Shown one piece after another: positions 1 to 7,322 of a stretch of DNA of 16,441 nt. Positions within the stretch are counted from its first letter, which is position 1. Each line of letters starts with the position of its first letter. The position numbers and the translations under genes are program-made. This DNA is from Bryobacteraceae bacterium (GTDB taxonomy: Bacteria > Acidobacteriota > Terriglobia > Bryobacterales > Bryobacteraceae). Location of the stretch: contig JASHQT010000396.1 in the NCBI GenBank assembly GCA_030039005.1, positions 1 to 16,441 of the forward strand. The letters are read 5' to 3'. The notes under the pieces were generated by a model that had not been told where the DNA came from, did no database searches, and saw only the letters and a program-made list of their open reading frames with translations.

Positions 1-434
1 GGGTCAAGCGCCGCGCTGCCGGAAATCAGCACCACCGCGCCGTTAGAGGCCTTCAGGGCATCCCAGGCTCGGATGGTCACCCGCCGCGCACCGTGCAGCT
101 TCAGCGCGAAGCCGTCTTGCCACTGCGCGTCGGTCATCTCGAACAAATCGATCTGCGGCACCGCGCCCGCAATATTCAACAAAGCGTCGATTCTGCCCCA
201 ACGGTCGAGCGTGCCCTGAACGAGGGTCTCGGCCGCGCAAGGCTGGCGCAGGTCGAGTGCATACGTCAGCGCCTCGGCGCCGGCGGATTCCACCGCGGCG
301 GCGGTTGTCCTGAGTTCGTCCTCCTGCCGGGCGGTTAAGACCACGGACCCGAAATCACGCGCCAGCCTGATGGCGGTGGCACGCCCGATGCCCTGGCTCG
401 CTCCGGTGACGATGGCGACGGATTTATCCGGCAT
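1..434 (-). CDS. Short-chain dehydrogenase/reductase (SDR), 3' end outside window
   Basis: Probably an NAD(P)(H)-dependent oxidoreductase of the classical SDR family, acting in the cytoplasm. The 144 visible residues begin MPDKSVAIVTGASQGIG. The Rossmann glycine motif TGxxxGIG is at residues 10-17, a DL pair follows beta-3 at 61-62, NIAG (the usual NNAG) is at 87-90, and the region of the catalytic Ser (VLISGS) is at 135-140. The YxxxK motif and C-terminus lie beyond the window edge. The start is ATG at 434, preceded by GGAGG that sits directly after the stop codon of the upstream hydrolase (9-bp gap), so the two genes are almost certainly co-transcribed and probably translationally linked. 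It is the last visible gene of a three-enzyme operon behind a sigma-54 activator. The family is certain; the substrate cannot be told from sequence. Confidence 0.9.
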   Translation of the reverse strand, partial: MPDKSVAIVTGASQGIGRATAIRLARDFGSVVLTARQEDELRTTAAAVESAGAEALTYALDLRQPCAAETLVQGTLDRWGRIDALLNIAGAVPQIDLFEMTDAQWQDGFALKLHGARRVTIRAWDALKASNGAVVLISGSAALD

Positions 435-443
435 ATATCCTCC

Positions 444-1250
444 CTATGAGCTCGCGCCTGGCGAAGCCAACGTCTCGCGCGCGGCCTCCAGGATCACGGC
501 AATCACCACGTTCGGATCTGAGTACATCGGAGTGTGGTCCACGCGATGCGGCCGGACCTTCGCGCGCATACGGTCCGCCATGAATTGCTGCGTCTTCGGG
601 TTAATCATCCGATCCTCTTCGGCGATCAGAAACCAGGAGGGCTTGGTTTTCCACGCTGGCCTGGGCGACGGCTGCTGAATACACTGCACCCCGAGCGGGC
701 GTTGCACAGCGGCCGCGATTTTGATTTGATCGGCGGAAGCCTTATTGCAAACCGCCCGGCGAAACCCGTCTTCGGGCATCCAGATGAAGCCGTGAGAATC
801 GGGAACCATCTTGGGCTGTTCCGGACTGGGCGTATCGCGATAGAAAACCTTGGCCACGGTCTCGCCTTCGTCCGGCGCGAGCGCCGTGATATAAACCAGT
901 GACTTGACACGATCGTGCTCGACCGAGGCGATCACCGCGCCCGAGTAGGCGTGCCCTACCAGGACCACCGGACCGCTGGTTCGTTCCAGCACCCGGGTCA
1001 ACGCCGCGGCGTCGTCGCTTAAGGACGTGAGCGGGAGCGGCGCGCAAATCACTTGAAGACCGCGCTTTTCCAAAGGCGGAATGACATTGTCCCAGCATGA
1101 GCCATCGGCCCACGCCGCATGCACCAAAACGATGGCCGAGTTGGGGGGAAATTCGTTCGAGGTGGAAGCGCCCCGGAGCGCAGTGTCGCCCTCGAACGCA
1201 ACACCGAGAGACGCAGCCGTAACGGCGCCGATAAAAATACGACGTTCCAT
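444..1250 (-). CDS. Alpha/beta hydrolase, Tat-like leader, nucleophile Ser replaced by Ala
   Basis: A 268-residue alpha/beta hydrolase-fold protein. The leader MERRIFIGAVTAASLGVA has a twin-arginine-like start (ERRIFIG) and a hydrophobic stretch, so export by Tat is possible. The oxyanion-side motif HAAWADG is at 44-50. The nucleophile elbow, normally GHSYGG in this group, reads GHAYSG at 99-104: Ala101 stands in the Ser position and a Ser appears two residues later. Asp213 (AEEDRM) and His229 (VDHTPMYSDP) are plausible remaining triad members. I chose ATG at 1250, preceded by GGAGAAGG, over a GTG six codons upstream (1268). It lies 43 bp after the Asp-nucleophile hydrolase and 9 bp before the SDR gene, in one operon. 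From memory, Ala-containing elbows (GHAYAG) occur in other members of this group, so this may be a natural subfamily with different chemistry or a binding role. Confidence 0.85.
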   Translation of the reverse strand: MERRIFIGAVTAASLGVAFEGDTALRGASTSNEFPPNSAIVLVHAAWADGSCWDNVIPPLEKRGLQVICAPLPLTSLSDDAAALTRVLERTSGPVVLVGHAYSGAVIASVEHDRVKSLVYITALAPDEGETVAKVFYRDTPSPEQPKMVPDSHGFIWMPEDGFRRAVCNKASADQIKIAAAVQRPLGVQCIQQPSPRPAWKTKPSWFLIAEEDRMINPKTQQFMADRMRAKVRPHRVDHTPMYSDPNVVIAVILEAARETLASPGASS

Positions 1251-1293
1251 GGATCCTTCTCCTTGCACGGCACAGATTGAGATCTTTTTGCGA

Positions 1294-2211
1294 TTATTCC
1301 GAGGCCTCGTTCGCGAGGAACTCTTTCATCGCGGCGGCGATCTGCACCACGTGCGTCTCCAGGGCAAAATGCCCGGTATCGAGGAACTCCACGCGCGCGT
1401 TCGGTATATCTTTGCGAAATGCCTCGGCGCCCGGGGGAACGAAGAAGGGATCGTTCCTGCCCCAAATCGCCAGCAGCGGAGGCTTGGCCTTTCGAAAGTA
1501 ATCCTGAAACGCCGGATAGAGCTTCACGTTGGACGCATAGTCGAGAAACAAATCGAGCTGAATGTCCTTGTTCCCCGGACGCTCCAGCAGAGCCGCATCC
1601 AGCGTGTACGATTCCGGGGGAACGCTCTCCGGATCGCTCACGCCGTGCGTATACTGCCAGCGCGTTCCTTCGACCGTAAGGATGTTCTTGCGGATGACCT
1701 CCCGATTCTCAGAGGTCGGCTCGGCCCAATACTTCCGGATTGGTCCCCACGCATCGCCGAGCCCTTCTTCGTAGGCGTTCCCGTTCTGGGAAACGATGGC
1801 GGTGACTTGATCGGGATGCGCCATCGCCAGCCGGAAGCCGGTGGGGGCGCCGTAGTCGAACACGTACAGCGCGTAGCGCCGGAGCTTGAGCGCTTGCGTG
1901 AACGCATTGAGCGTCGCGGCCAATCGGTCGAACGAATAAACGTAGCGCCGTTCCGAGGGGACTTCGGTGAATCCGAAGCCTGGCAGATCCGGCGCGATCA
2001 CGCGGTACTCATCCGCAAGGCGTGGAATGAGCTCCCGGAACATGAAGGACGATGCCGGGAAACCGTGCAGCAGCAGGATCAGCGGGGAACTCGGGTCGCC
2101 CGCCGCGCGGTAAAAGACGCGAACTCCATCCGCGTCCACCTTGCGGACGGCCGTGGTGGGCGCCGAGAATTCGGAAGTCTTGGTCCTCAGTATGGAACGA
2201 GCTTGAGTCAT
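1294..2211 (-). CDS. Alpha/beta hydrolase, epoxide hydrolase/haloalkane dehalogenase type
   Basis: A 305-residue alpha/beta hydrolase with an Asp nucleophile, the arrangement of epoxide hydrolases and haloalkane dehalogenases, which work through a covalent alkyl-enzyme ester. The HGFP oxyanion motif is at 49-52, the nucleophile elbow VFDYGAPTG puts Asp119 in the catalytic position, the acid is probably Asp254 (GRNDPFF) and the base His281 (DTGHFALE). A cap insertion lies between about 145 and 225. There is no signal peptide, so it is probably cytoplasmic. The start chosen is ATG 2211 with AGGGGG just upstream; an in-frame ATG at 2310 would add 33 residues that look like non-coding leader. It is the first enzyme gene of the operon, 153 bp downstream of the GAF-GAF sigma-54 activator. 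The residue after the nucleophile is Tyr, not the Trp typical of haloalkane dehalogenases, so epoxide hydrolase or another ester/halide substrate is equally possible. Confidence 0.88.
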   Translation of the reverse strand: MTQARSILRTKTSEFSAPTTAVRKVDADGVRVFYRAAGDPSSPLILLLHGFPASSFMFRELIPRLADEYRVIAPDLPGFGFTEVPSERRYVYSFDRLAATLNAFTQALKLRRYALYVFDYGAPTGFRLAMAHPDQVTAIVSQNGNAYEEGLGDAWGPIRKYWAEPTSENREVIRKNILTVEGTRWQYTHGVSDPESVPPESYTLDAALLERPGNKDIQLDLFLDYASNVKLYPAFQDYFRKAKPPLLAIWGRNDPFFVPPGAEAFRKDIPNARVEFLDTGHFALETHVVQIAAAMKEFLANEASE

Positions 2212-2345
2212 GCCCCCTGGAAAGGCACTCAACCGGCCAAAACCGAAAGAGCCCAGATCTGTTCGCGATAGCGGCGCCCATCTGCCAAAAACGCGACGGA
2301 TTTCCATCACACTGTCCGCGCTTGGTCGCGCGTTTTGGCACGGAT

Positions 2346-2358
2346 ACCTGTGACAGGT
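2346..2358. promoter_or_regulatory. 13-bp palindrome, possible activator binding site
   Basis: ACCTGT-G-ACAGGT is a perfect dyad around one central base. It sits between the stop codon of the sigma-54 activator gene and the first enzyme gene, about 135 bp upstream of that start codon. Upstream activator sequences of sigma-54 enhancer-binding proteins are typically dyads 80-150 bp before the promoter, so position and symmetry fit. That it binds this activator is inference; only one copy is seen. Confidence 0.35.
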
Positions 2359-2364
2359 TGGTGA

Positions 2365-4506
2365 TTAGCGGGCCGATGGACGGCTAATGCGAAGTTTGCG
2401 CATGCGGTAAACCAGCGAAGTCCTCTTCATTCCTAATCGCGCCGCGGCGCCGTTGCGGCCGCCCACCACCCAGTTGCTCGCATTCAACGCCCGGATGATG
2501 TGATTCCGCTCCACTTCCTGCAGGCCCGTCATGGGCTGGAGATCCGGCATGCGCGCGTTTTTTCCACCCTGTCCGTGGAGCGGCTCCAACTCCGAGATTG
2601 GCGCGCGCAACACCGAGTCACGGGAAAGAATGACGGCCCGCTCAATGAAATTCTGCAATTCCCGAACGTTTCCGGGCCAGGAGTAGCGCACCAGCGCATC
2701 CATGGTGTCGGGAGGAATTTCATCGATGCGTTTGTTCATGCGCCGCGCGTAGAGCTCCGTGAAATGCCGGACCAGTTTTGCGATGTCGGGAGTGCGTTGC
2801 CGCAGCGGTGGAACGCTGACCGGAAACACGTTCAACCGGTAGTGCAGGTCTTCGCGAAACGCCGATTGTTTCACCATCCCCGGTAAATCGCGATTGGTGG
2901 CGGCGATGAGCCGGACGTCCACCTTGTGGGTGCGGTTGCTGCCCAGCCTCTCAAATTCCTGCTCCTGCAACACGCGCAGCAATTTCGCTTGCAGTTCCAG
3001 GGGAATGTCGCCGATCTCGTCCAAAAAAAGCGTGCCCGTATTCGCAAGTTCGAAGCGCCCCATTTTTTGAGTGATCGCTCCAGTGAAGGCGCCTTTCTCG
3101 TGGCCGAACAGCTCACTCTCGAGAAGCCCCAGCGGGATCGCGGCGCAATTGAGCTTCACAAAGGCGCGTTCGCGGCGGGCGCTCAAATCATGGATCGCGC
3201 GGGCAAAGAGCTCCTTACCGGTTCCGGTCTCGCCGAGAATCAGAACCGTGGAATCGGTGGGCGCAACAACGGATACCAACCGCAGCGCATCGTTCAAAGC
3301 GGGGCTATCGCCCACGATCGCGCCGCATTGCGCGCGAACTTCCTCTTCCAGGTATATCCTCTGTTTCGCTTCCTGATCCCGATCCCGGATGGCTTTTTCG
3401 AACTCTAAGGCGTTTTCCACCGCAATCGCGACCTGACGGGCTACCTGTTCCAGAAAGACGACATCTTCTTTCTCGAAGGCCTTCTCGGTCCGCTTCAAAG
3501 CCGCTAAGACGCCGATGACTCCGCTTCTGCCCACCAGCGGGATTTCGCACCCGGACACGAGGCCTTCCGCCTGGATGCGTTCATAGAAGCGGCGCCCTGC
3601 GCTCGTGCCGAGGCTTTCAGGATCGTCGAGAAGCTCGTCCACATGGTTATAGTGTTGCGTTTTGCCGGTCCGAAAAACCTTTCCGCAGATCGAGCCGTGG
3701 ACCGGAATGAGAGCCCCGTCGCGGAAGGAACCCCGCGCCTCGGGGTTGTACAAGGTTGTCAGCCGCAGCTCGCCGCCACCGGCTTCCGGCAACAGGAGAG
3801 CGCAAAAGTCGCATCGCGTAACGCTCAGCAGATTTGTGGATAGCGCCTCAACCAATCCGGACAGGTCCAGCTTCGACGTGGTGCCGTTGGTAATTTCCAG
3901 AAGCAAGCGGAGGCGATCGCGTTCATGCCGCAACGCTTCTTTGTTGAGGTGCCTCTCTATTGCGATGCCGGCAATGTGGCTGGCATTCTCGATCAACTGC
4001 AGATCGAAGGAATCGGGATCGCGCACTTCACGATACAGGATGGCGAACGTGCCGAGGACCTTCCCTTCCGGCGTGAACAGAGGGCGGGACCAAACGGCAC
4101 GAATGCCATAGGGCGCCATCAGGTCGCGATAATCGTCCCAAATCGGCGCGCGCAGGATGTCGGCGACATACACCGGCTCCCTCCGGTAAACCGCAGTGCC
4201 GCAGGACGCGCCGTTCGGTCCAATCAGCATGGGCCCCACGGCGGCAGGAAATCCAGGCAGGCCGGGCGCGGCGGCGCAATGCAGAGATTTTTCCTCCCCG
4301 TCGGGAAGCCAGATCGTGCAGAACATGCCATTGCCCTGTGATTCGACGGATCGAGCAATAATCGTCAGAACCTCGGGCAGCTCGGATCCGCCAAGAATCA
4401 ATCTCAGAATGTCGAGAACCGAATCGCCGGAGAAGAAGCCCGCTTCATCCGGCGCACGTCCCACATTCCGCCCCTCGGTCGCCGGAGATCGCGCGGCAGA
4501 GTTCAT
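2365..4506 (-). CDS. Sigma-54-dependent transcriptional activator, GAF-GAF-AAA+-HTH
   Basis: A 713-residue enhancer-binding protein that would remodel the RNA polymerase-sigma-54 closed complex. Domains in order: GAF1 (about 43-185), GAF2 (about 215-367), a short linker helix, the AAA+ domain (about 395-620) and a Fis-type HTH (about 665-707). The AAA+ core is intact: Walker A GETGTGKE 425-432, the sigma-54 contact loop GAFTGA 472-477, Walker B LFLDEIGD 493-500, and the sigma-54 domain signature YSWPGNVREL near 608-617. There is no receiver domain, so control is by small-molecule or redox sensing through the GAF domains, as in FhlA- and NorR-type proteins. The ATG at 4506 has only a weak GAAG upstream. 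It lies just upstream of, and in the same direction as, three enzyme genes, its most likely targets. Family certain, ligand unknown. Confidence 0.93.
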   Translation of the reverse strand: MNSAARSPATEGRNVGRAPDEAGFFSGDSVLDILRLILGGSELPEVLTIIARSVESQGNGMFCTIWLPDGEEKSLHCAAAPGLPGFPAAVGPMLIGPNGASCGTAVYRREPVYVADILRAPIWDDYRDLMAPYGIRAVWSRPLFTPEGKVLGTFAILYREVRDPDSFDLQLIENASHIAGIAIERHLNKEALRHERDRLRLLLEITNGTTSKLDLSGLVEALSTNLLSVTRCDFCALLLPEAGGGELRLTTLYNPEARGSFRDGALIPVHGSICGKVFRTGKTQHYNHVDELLDDPESLGTSAGRRFYERIQAEGLVSGCEIPLVGRSGVIGVLAALKRTEKAFEKEDVVFLEQVARQVAIAVENALEFEKAIRDRDQEAKQRIYLEEEVRAQCGAIVGDSPALNDALRLVSVVAPTDSTVLILGETGTGKELFARAIHDLSARRERAFVKLNCAAIPLGLLESELFGHEKGAFTGAITQKMGRFELANTGTLFLDEIGDIPLELQAKLLRVLQEQEFERLGSNRTHKVDVRLIAATNRDLPGMVKQSAFREDLHYRLNVFPVSVPPLRQRTPDIAKLVRHFTELYARRMNKRIDEIPPDTMDALVRYSWPGNVRELQNFIERAVILSRDSVLRAPISELEPLHGQGGKNARMPDLQPMTGLQEVERNHIIRALNASNWVVGGRNGAAARLGMKRTSLVYRMRKLRISRPSAR

Positions 4507-4574
4507 ACTTCATGATATCGGGCCGCGAACCCCGGGCAGCTTGATGTCCCCCGAATTTTCGAACAGGCCGCGCT

Positions 4575-4611
4575 AAAACAGAAGCCCCACGGTGGCTTAG
4601 TCCGTGGGGCT
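4575..4611 (-). terminator. Rho-independent-like terminator of the M48 protease gene
   Basis: A perfect 10-bp stem, AGCCCCACGG paired with CCGTGGGGCT (4583-4592 and 4602-4611), encloses a 9-base loop. Read on the minus strand, it starts 27 bases after the protease stop codon and is followed by a run of four T (4575-4578) after a short TCTG spacer. The T run is short and slightly displaced, so it could also be a bidirectional attenuator or an RNA 3' stem. It lies in the 132-bp gap before the sigma-54 activator gene and would insulate that gene from read-through. Confidence 0.65.
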
Positions 4612-4638
4612 GGGTTTCAGATTTAGGAGAGGAATCTG

Positions 4639-5658
4639 TCAATTATCAGACGACGGCCGGCGCTTTAAAGTCGGACGATCGTCGTCATCGGAATCGGAGC
4701 TGTTACCGTTACTCCCACCATTGTTGTCGACCGTGCCGCCCGAACCGGGCGCGCGCCGCAGCGTGGGCTTGTTGGCATCGGCTGGATTATTGCTGACCTT
4801 GCGGTTGTGCATGGCCAGCAGCCGCGAGCGCACGTCGTTAAACTCCGAGGTCGTCACTACGTACTCGGGCTTGGCCTTCAGATATTCCTGAATGTTCTTC
4901 TGCGCGGCGCGGATGCGGGCGTCCGTGGGCGGATGCGTGGAGAACACCTTGGAAATCGTTCCTGGCTTACGTTTTTCCAGCGTCTCGATCTTCTCGAAGA
5001 AGTCCACGAACGCCGTCGGATCGTAGCCGGTCTTATACATGTATTCCAAGCCCAGCAGATCCGCTTCTGATTCCATATGCTGGGAGAATTGCAGGAACCC
5101 GATCGGCACCAGCACGCTAGCGGCCTGGTAAATCCCATAGCCCGTCCAGCCGCCCATGAAAATCAGCGGGATCATGCCCAGTTGAGCGATTTCACCGCGC
5201 GTAGCCTGCTTGGTTCCATGCCGCGCCGCCACGTGACCGATCTCGTGCGCCATCACGCCGGCCAGCTCCGCTTCGTTGTCCGCCTTCATGATCAGGCCCG
5301 AGTTGACGTAGAAGAAACCGCCTGGCAGCGCGAATGCGTTCACTTCATCGCTGTCGATTACCTTAATAGTGAACGGAACCTTGGCGTCGGAGTTGCGAAC
5401 CAGGTTCTGGCCCACGCGATTCACGTACTCGGCGATTACCGGGTCGTTAATCATTTTCGCTTGGCGCTCCACCTGGGCAGCCAGCTGCTTGCCAAGAGCG
5501 ATCTCTTTCTCCAGTGAGTAGAAGTTGACGCCCCCGCCGACGTTCCGATTACCGATCTGATCGGGATCTTTCTCCGGGTCCTCGGCGAACATGCGGACCG
5601 GTGTAGTCAACGCCAAAGCAAGCGAAAAACTCAAGCCAGCGGACAACAGGCGTTTCAT
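4639..5658 (-). CDS. Secreted M48-family zinc metalloprotease
   Basis: A 339-residue peptidase with a Sec signal peptide (basic MKRLL, hydrophobic 6-20, probable cleavage near VRMFA-ED at 25/26), so it acts in the periplasm or at the envelope. The zinc motif HEIGH is at 138-142 (His138, Glu139, His142) and the third ligand is Glu196 in ESEAD (196-200). The conserved STHPP segment is at 240-244. The family (BepA/Oma1-like) performs envelope protein quality control; this protein lacks the C-terminal TPR repeats of BepA and instead ends in an acidic, Ser/Asn/Asp-rich tail (about 308-327) flanked by two basic PTLRR/PTLKRR-like copies. I chose the ATG at 5658 because AGGAG lies 9 bases upstream and the signal peptide starts there; a longer frame from 5796 would overlap the divergent gene. 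Transcription ends at the hairpin at 4575-4611. Confidence 0.92.
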   Translation of the reverse strand: MKRLLSAGLSFSLALALTTPVRMFAEDPEKDPDQIGNRNVGGGVNFYSLEKEIALGKQLAAQVERQAKMINDPVIAEYVNRVGQNLVRNSDAKVPFTIKVIDSDEVNAFALPGGFFYVNSGLIMKADNEAELAGVMAHEIGHVAARHGTKQATRGEIAQLGMIPLIFMGGWTGYGIYQAASVLVPIGFLQFSQHMESEADLLGLEYMYKTGYDPTAFVDFFEKIETLEKRKPGTISKVFSTHPPTDARIRAAQKNIQEYLKAKPEYVVTTSEFNDVRSRLLAMHNRKVSNNPADANKPTLRRAPGSGGTVDNNGGSNGNSSDSDDDDRPTLKRRPSSDN

Positions 5659-5716
5659 CCAGAGACTCCTAGAGTCAAGTATAGACCCTTCACGCTTTAT
5701 ACGTATAGTGGTCTGT
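5659..5716. promoter_or_regulatory. Divergent promoter region with TATACGTATA palindrome
   Basis: These 58 bp separate the metalloprotease gene (minus) from the class V PLP enzyme gene (plus) and are much more AT-rich than the surroundings. They hold the palindrome TATACGTATA (5698-5707) and, on the minus strand, TATACT (5678-5683), a good -10 match about 20 bases before the protease start. No convincing -35 boxes are seen. If the TATAGT at 5704-5709 serves the plus gene, its transcript would be nearly leaderless. Confidence 0.35.
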
Positions 5717-6868
5717 ATGGGTTTCCCGCAAAACAGTCCCATAACGGTCACACCCGGCTCGCTTTGGCGCGAGTACCGGGAGGAATTCCCAGTCACCCAG
5801 AACTTGATCTACCTGAACCATGCCGCCGTCGCGCCACTGCCCCGCCGATCGGCCCAAGCCATGCAGGACTGGGCCGCCGACGCCCTCCAGTTCGGCGCTC
5901 TGCATTACGACAAATGGTTGGATACCTTTGAGGGGCTTAGGGTTGCGGTCGCGCGGATGATCAACGCCCAGCGCGGGGAAATTGCTCTGGTGAAGAATAC
6001 CTCCGAGGGAATATCGACGGTCGCCCAAGGGCTGGATTGGCATCCGGGCGACCGGATCGTGGCGTTTCGCGAGGAATTTCCGTCCAATTACTACCCGTGG
6101 CTACGCCTTGAGTCCAAGAGGTGCTACGTAGAATGGCTCTCCTGCACCGATCCGCTGGAAAAAATCGACCTCGCCTGCACCGGCGCAAAGCTCCTGGCCA
6201 TCAGCTTCGTGCAATATCTCAGCGGTTTTCGGGCCGATTTGAAAGCGATCGGCGAGATCTGCTGGAGGCGCGGTTGCTTCTTTTTTGTGGACGCGATCCA
6301 GGGACTCGGCGCGTTTCCGCTGGACGTCGAAGCCGCTCATATCGATGCTTTGGCCGCCGACGGCCACAAGTGGCTGCTGGGATCGGAAGGCTGCGGAATT
6401 TTGTACGTCCGGAAATCGCGTCAGGACTCCATCTTCCCGCAAGAATTCGGCTGGACCACCGTGGCCGGCTATAACGACTATTCCTCGCGCGACATGACGC
6501 TGCGGGAGGACGCCGGACGCTACGAATGCGGGACGCTAAACACCATCGGCTGTCACGGCCTGAAGGCCTCCATCGAGCTGATATTGGAAGCGGGCGTCGA
6601 GCGCATCGCGCCGGCGGTGCAAGGGCTCGCCGATCGGTTAGCCGCCGGTGCCATGAACAAGGGCTACCAGATCCTCGGCGACCGCACGCCTGAGAACGGA
6701 GCGGGCATCGTGGCGCTCGAAAAGCCCGGCATCGACAGCCGCAAGGTGGCGCACGATCTGAAGCAGAAGGGCATCATCGCCGCGCCGCGCCAGGGCTGGG
6801 TGCGCTTTTCCCCGCATTTTTATATCAGCCCGGAAGAGATCGACCGCGTGATCGAAGCGCTGCCATAA
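5717..6868 (+). CDS. Class V PLP-dependent aminotransferase-fold enzyme
   Basis: A 383-residue cytoplasmic PLP enzyme of the aminotransferase class V family (cysteine desulfurase/isopenicillin N epimerase-like fold). The Schiff-base lysine is Lys218 in ADGHKWLLG, preceded by His217. Asp192 (VDAIQGLG) is positioned to bind the pyridine nitrogen, NTSEGIS (95-100) is the phosphate-side loop, and the C-terminal VRFSPHFYIS (362-371) matches the usual R-x-S-x-H-x-Y carboxylate-binding segment. The Cys-bearing catalytic loop of cysteine desulfurases (RxGHHC) is not recognisable, so a desulfurase role is not supported; an epimerase, lyase or aminotransferase activity remains open. The ATG at 5717 begins the conserved part; a GTG at 5708 is an alternative and no strong ribosome site is visible for either. 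A frame running upstream to 5591 would overlap the protease gene and is rejected. Confidence 0.88.
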   Translation: MGFPQNSPITVTPGSLWREYREEFPVTQNLIYLNHAAVAPLPRRSAQAMQDWAADALQFGALHYDKWLDTFEGLRVAVARMINAQRGEIALVKNTSEGISTVAQGLDWHPGDRIVAFREEFPSNYYPWLRLESKRCYVEWLSCTDPLEKIDLACTGAKLLAISFVQYLSGFRADLKAIGEICWRRGCFFFVDAIQGLGAFPLDVEAAHIDALAADGHKWLLGSEGCGILYVRKSRQDSIFPQEFGWTTVAGYNDYSSRDMTLREDAGRYECGTLNTIGCHGLKASIELILEAGVERIAPAVQGLADRLAAGAMNKGYQILGDRTPENGAGIVALEKPGIDSRKVAHDLKQKGIIAAPRQGWVRFSPHFYISPEEIDRVIEALP

Positions 6869-6918
6869 CCAGTCAAGAATCAGACTTGCTATCTACGTCA
6901 CCTTAGCTCAACTGCGTC

Positions 6919-7056
6919 ATGACTTGGACCGTCCTCGTTCACGCCGGAGCCGCAAAGGAACTTAGCGCGATCCCGGCCGATCGCCGAAAACGCATCCTCG
7001 ATGACATCTCCGCGCTCGCAGCGGACCTCGTTCGCAACGAACGTACATACAAATAG
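6919..7056 (+). pseudogene. Possible RelE/ParE-type toxin fragment (45 codons)
   Basis: The frame begins MTWTVLVHAGAAKELSAIP and continues through a charged helix (DRRKRILDDISALAADL) to a stop at 7054-7056. This matches the N-terminal strand plus two helices of RelE/ParE toxins, which are normally 85-95 residues. The C-terminal beta-sheet with the catalytic or target-binding residues is missing; no frame after the stop continues it recognisably. No Shine-Dalgarno site and no antitoxin gene are seen next to it. It is most likely a decayed remnant; a chance frame is the alternative. It occupies most of the 217-bp stretch between the PLP enzyme gene and the small membrane protein gene, in which I see nothing else. 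Confidence 0.35.
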
Positions 7057-7085
7057 GGGTCCTTCGGCGCCATCCAATTCACCGA

Positions 7086-7313
7086 TCATTCCAGCCCCAG
7101 CGGATGCTTCGGCACCTCATCGCGCGGCTTCCGCGGCTTGCGGAACGACGTCGCGATCAGATAGATCACCAGCACCGCGAGCGCGGCCGCCAGGAACAAA
7201 CTTCCCGCGAGCCACCAGGCGGATTCATAGCGCCACTGGTTCACCAGGCGCGGCACCAACAGCGCCAACACCACCAGGCTCAGAACGATGCGGAGGAGCT
7301 TGCGATAAGACAT
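7086..7313 (-). CDS. Small two-helix membrane protein, uncharacterised
   Basis: A 75-residue protein with two hydrophobic segments (about 7-24 and 34-54), a short linker rich in Arg/Trp between them, and a basic tail (RKPRKPRDE) that should face the cytoplasm. No family is recognised. It lies 39 bp downstream of the DUF2950 gene on the same strand and is probably the third gene of that operon. The start is odd: GGAGG (plus 7314-7318) abuts the ATG with no spacer, which is poor for initiation; translation may depend on coupling to the upstream gene. Hydrophobicity pattern and operon position support a real gene despite its size. Confidence 0.65.
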   Translation of the reverse strand: MSYRKLLRIVLSLVVLALLVPRLVNQWRYESAWWLAGSLFLAAALAVLVIYLIATSFRKPRKPRDEVPKHPLGLE

Positions 7314-7322
7314 CCTCCGCTA

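Noticed and set aside
376..391. TGGCAC-N5-ATGC sigma-54-like match on the plus strand
   Set aside because: It lies antisense inside the SDR coding region with no plus-strand gene downstream to serve.
2224..2240. GG-N10-GC element as sigma-54 promoter of the hydrolase operon (minus strand)
   Set aside because: The GG and GC spacing fits, but flanking consensus bases are poor, the transcript would begin about two bases before the start codon, and this spacing is common by chance in GC-rich DNA.
1081..2271. 396-codon plus-strand frame opposite both hydrolase genes
   Set aside because: It spans two genes and their spacer on the other strand and has no motif; the minus strand carries complete catalytic sets.
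5591..5716. N-terminal extension of the class V PLP enzyme
   Set aside because: It would overlap the signal peptide end of the divergent protease gene and the shared promoter gap, and the residues do not resemble the family.
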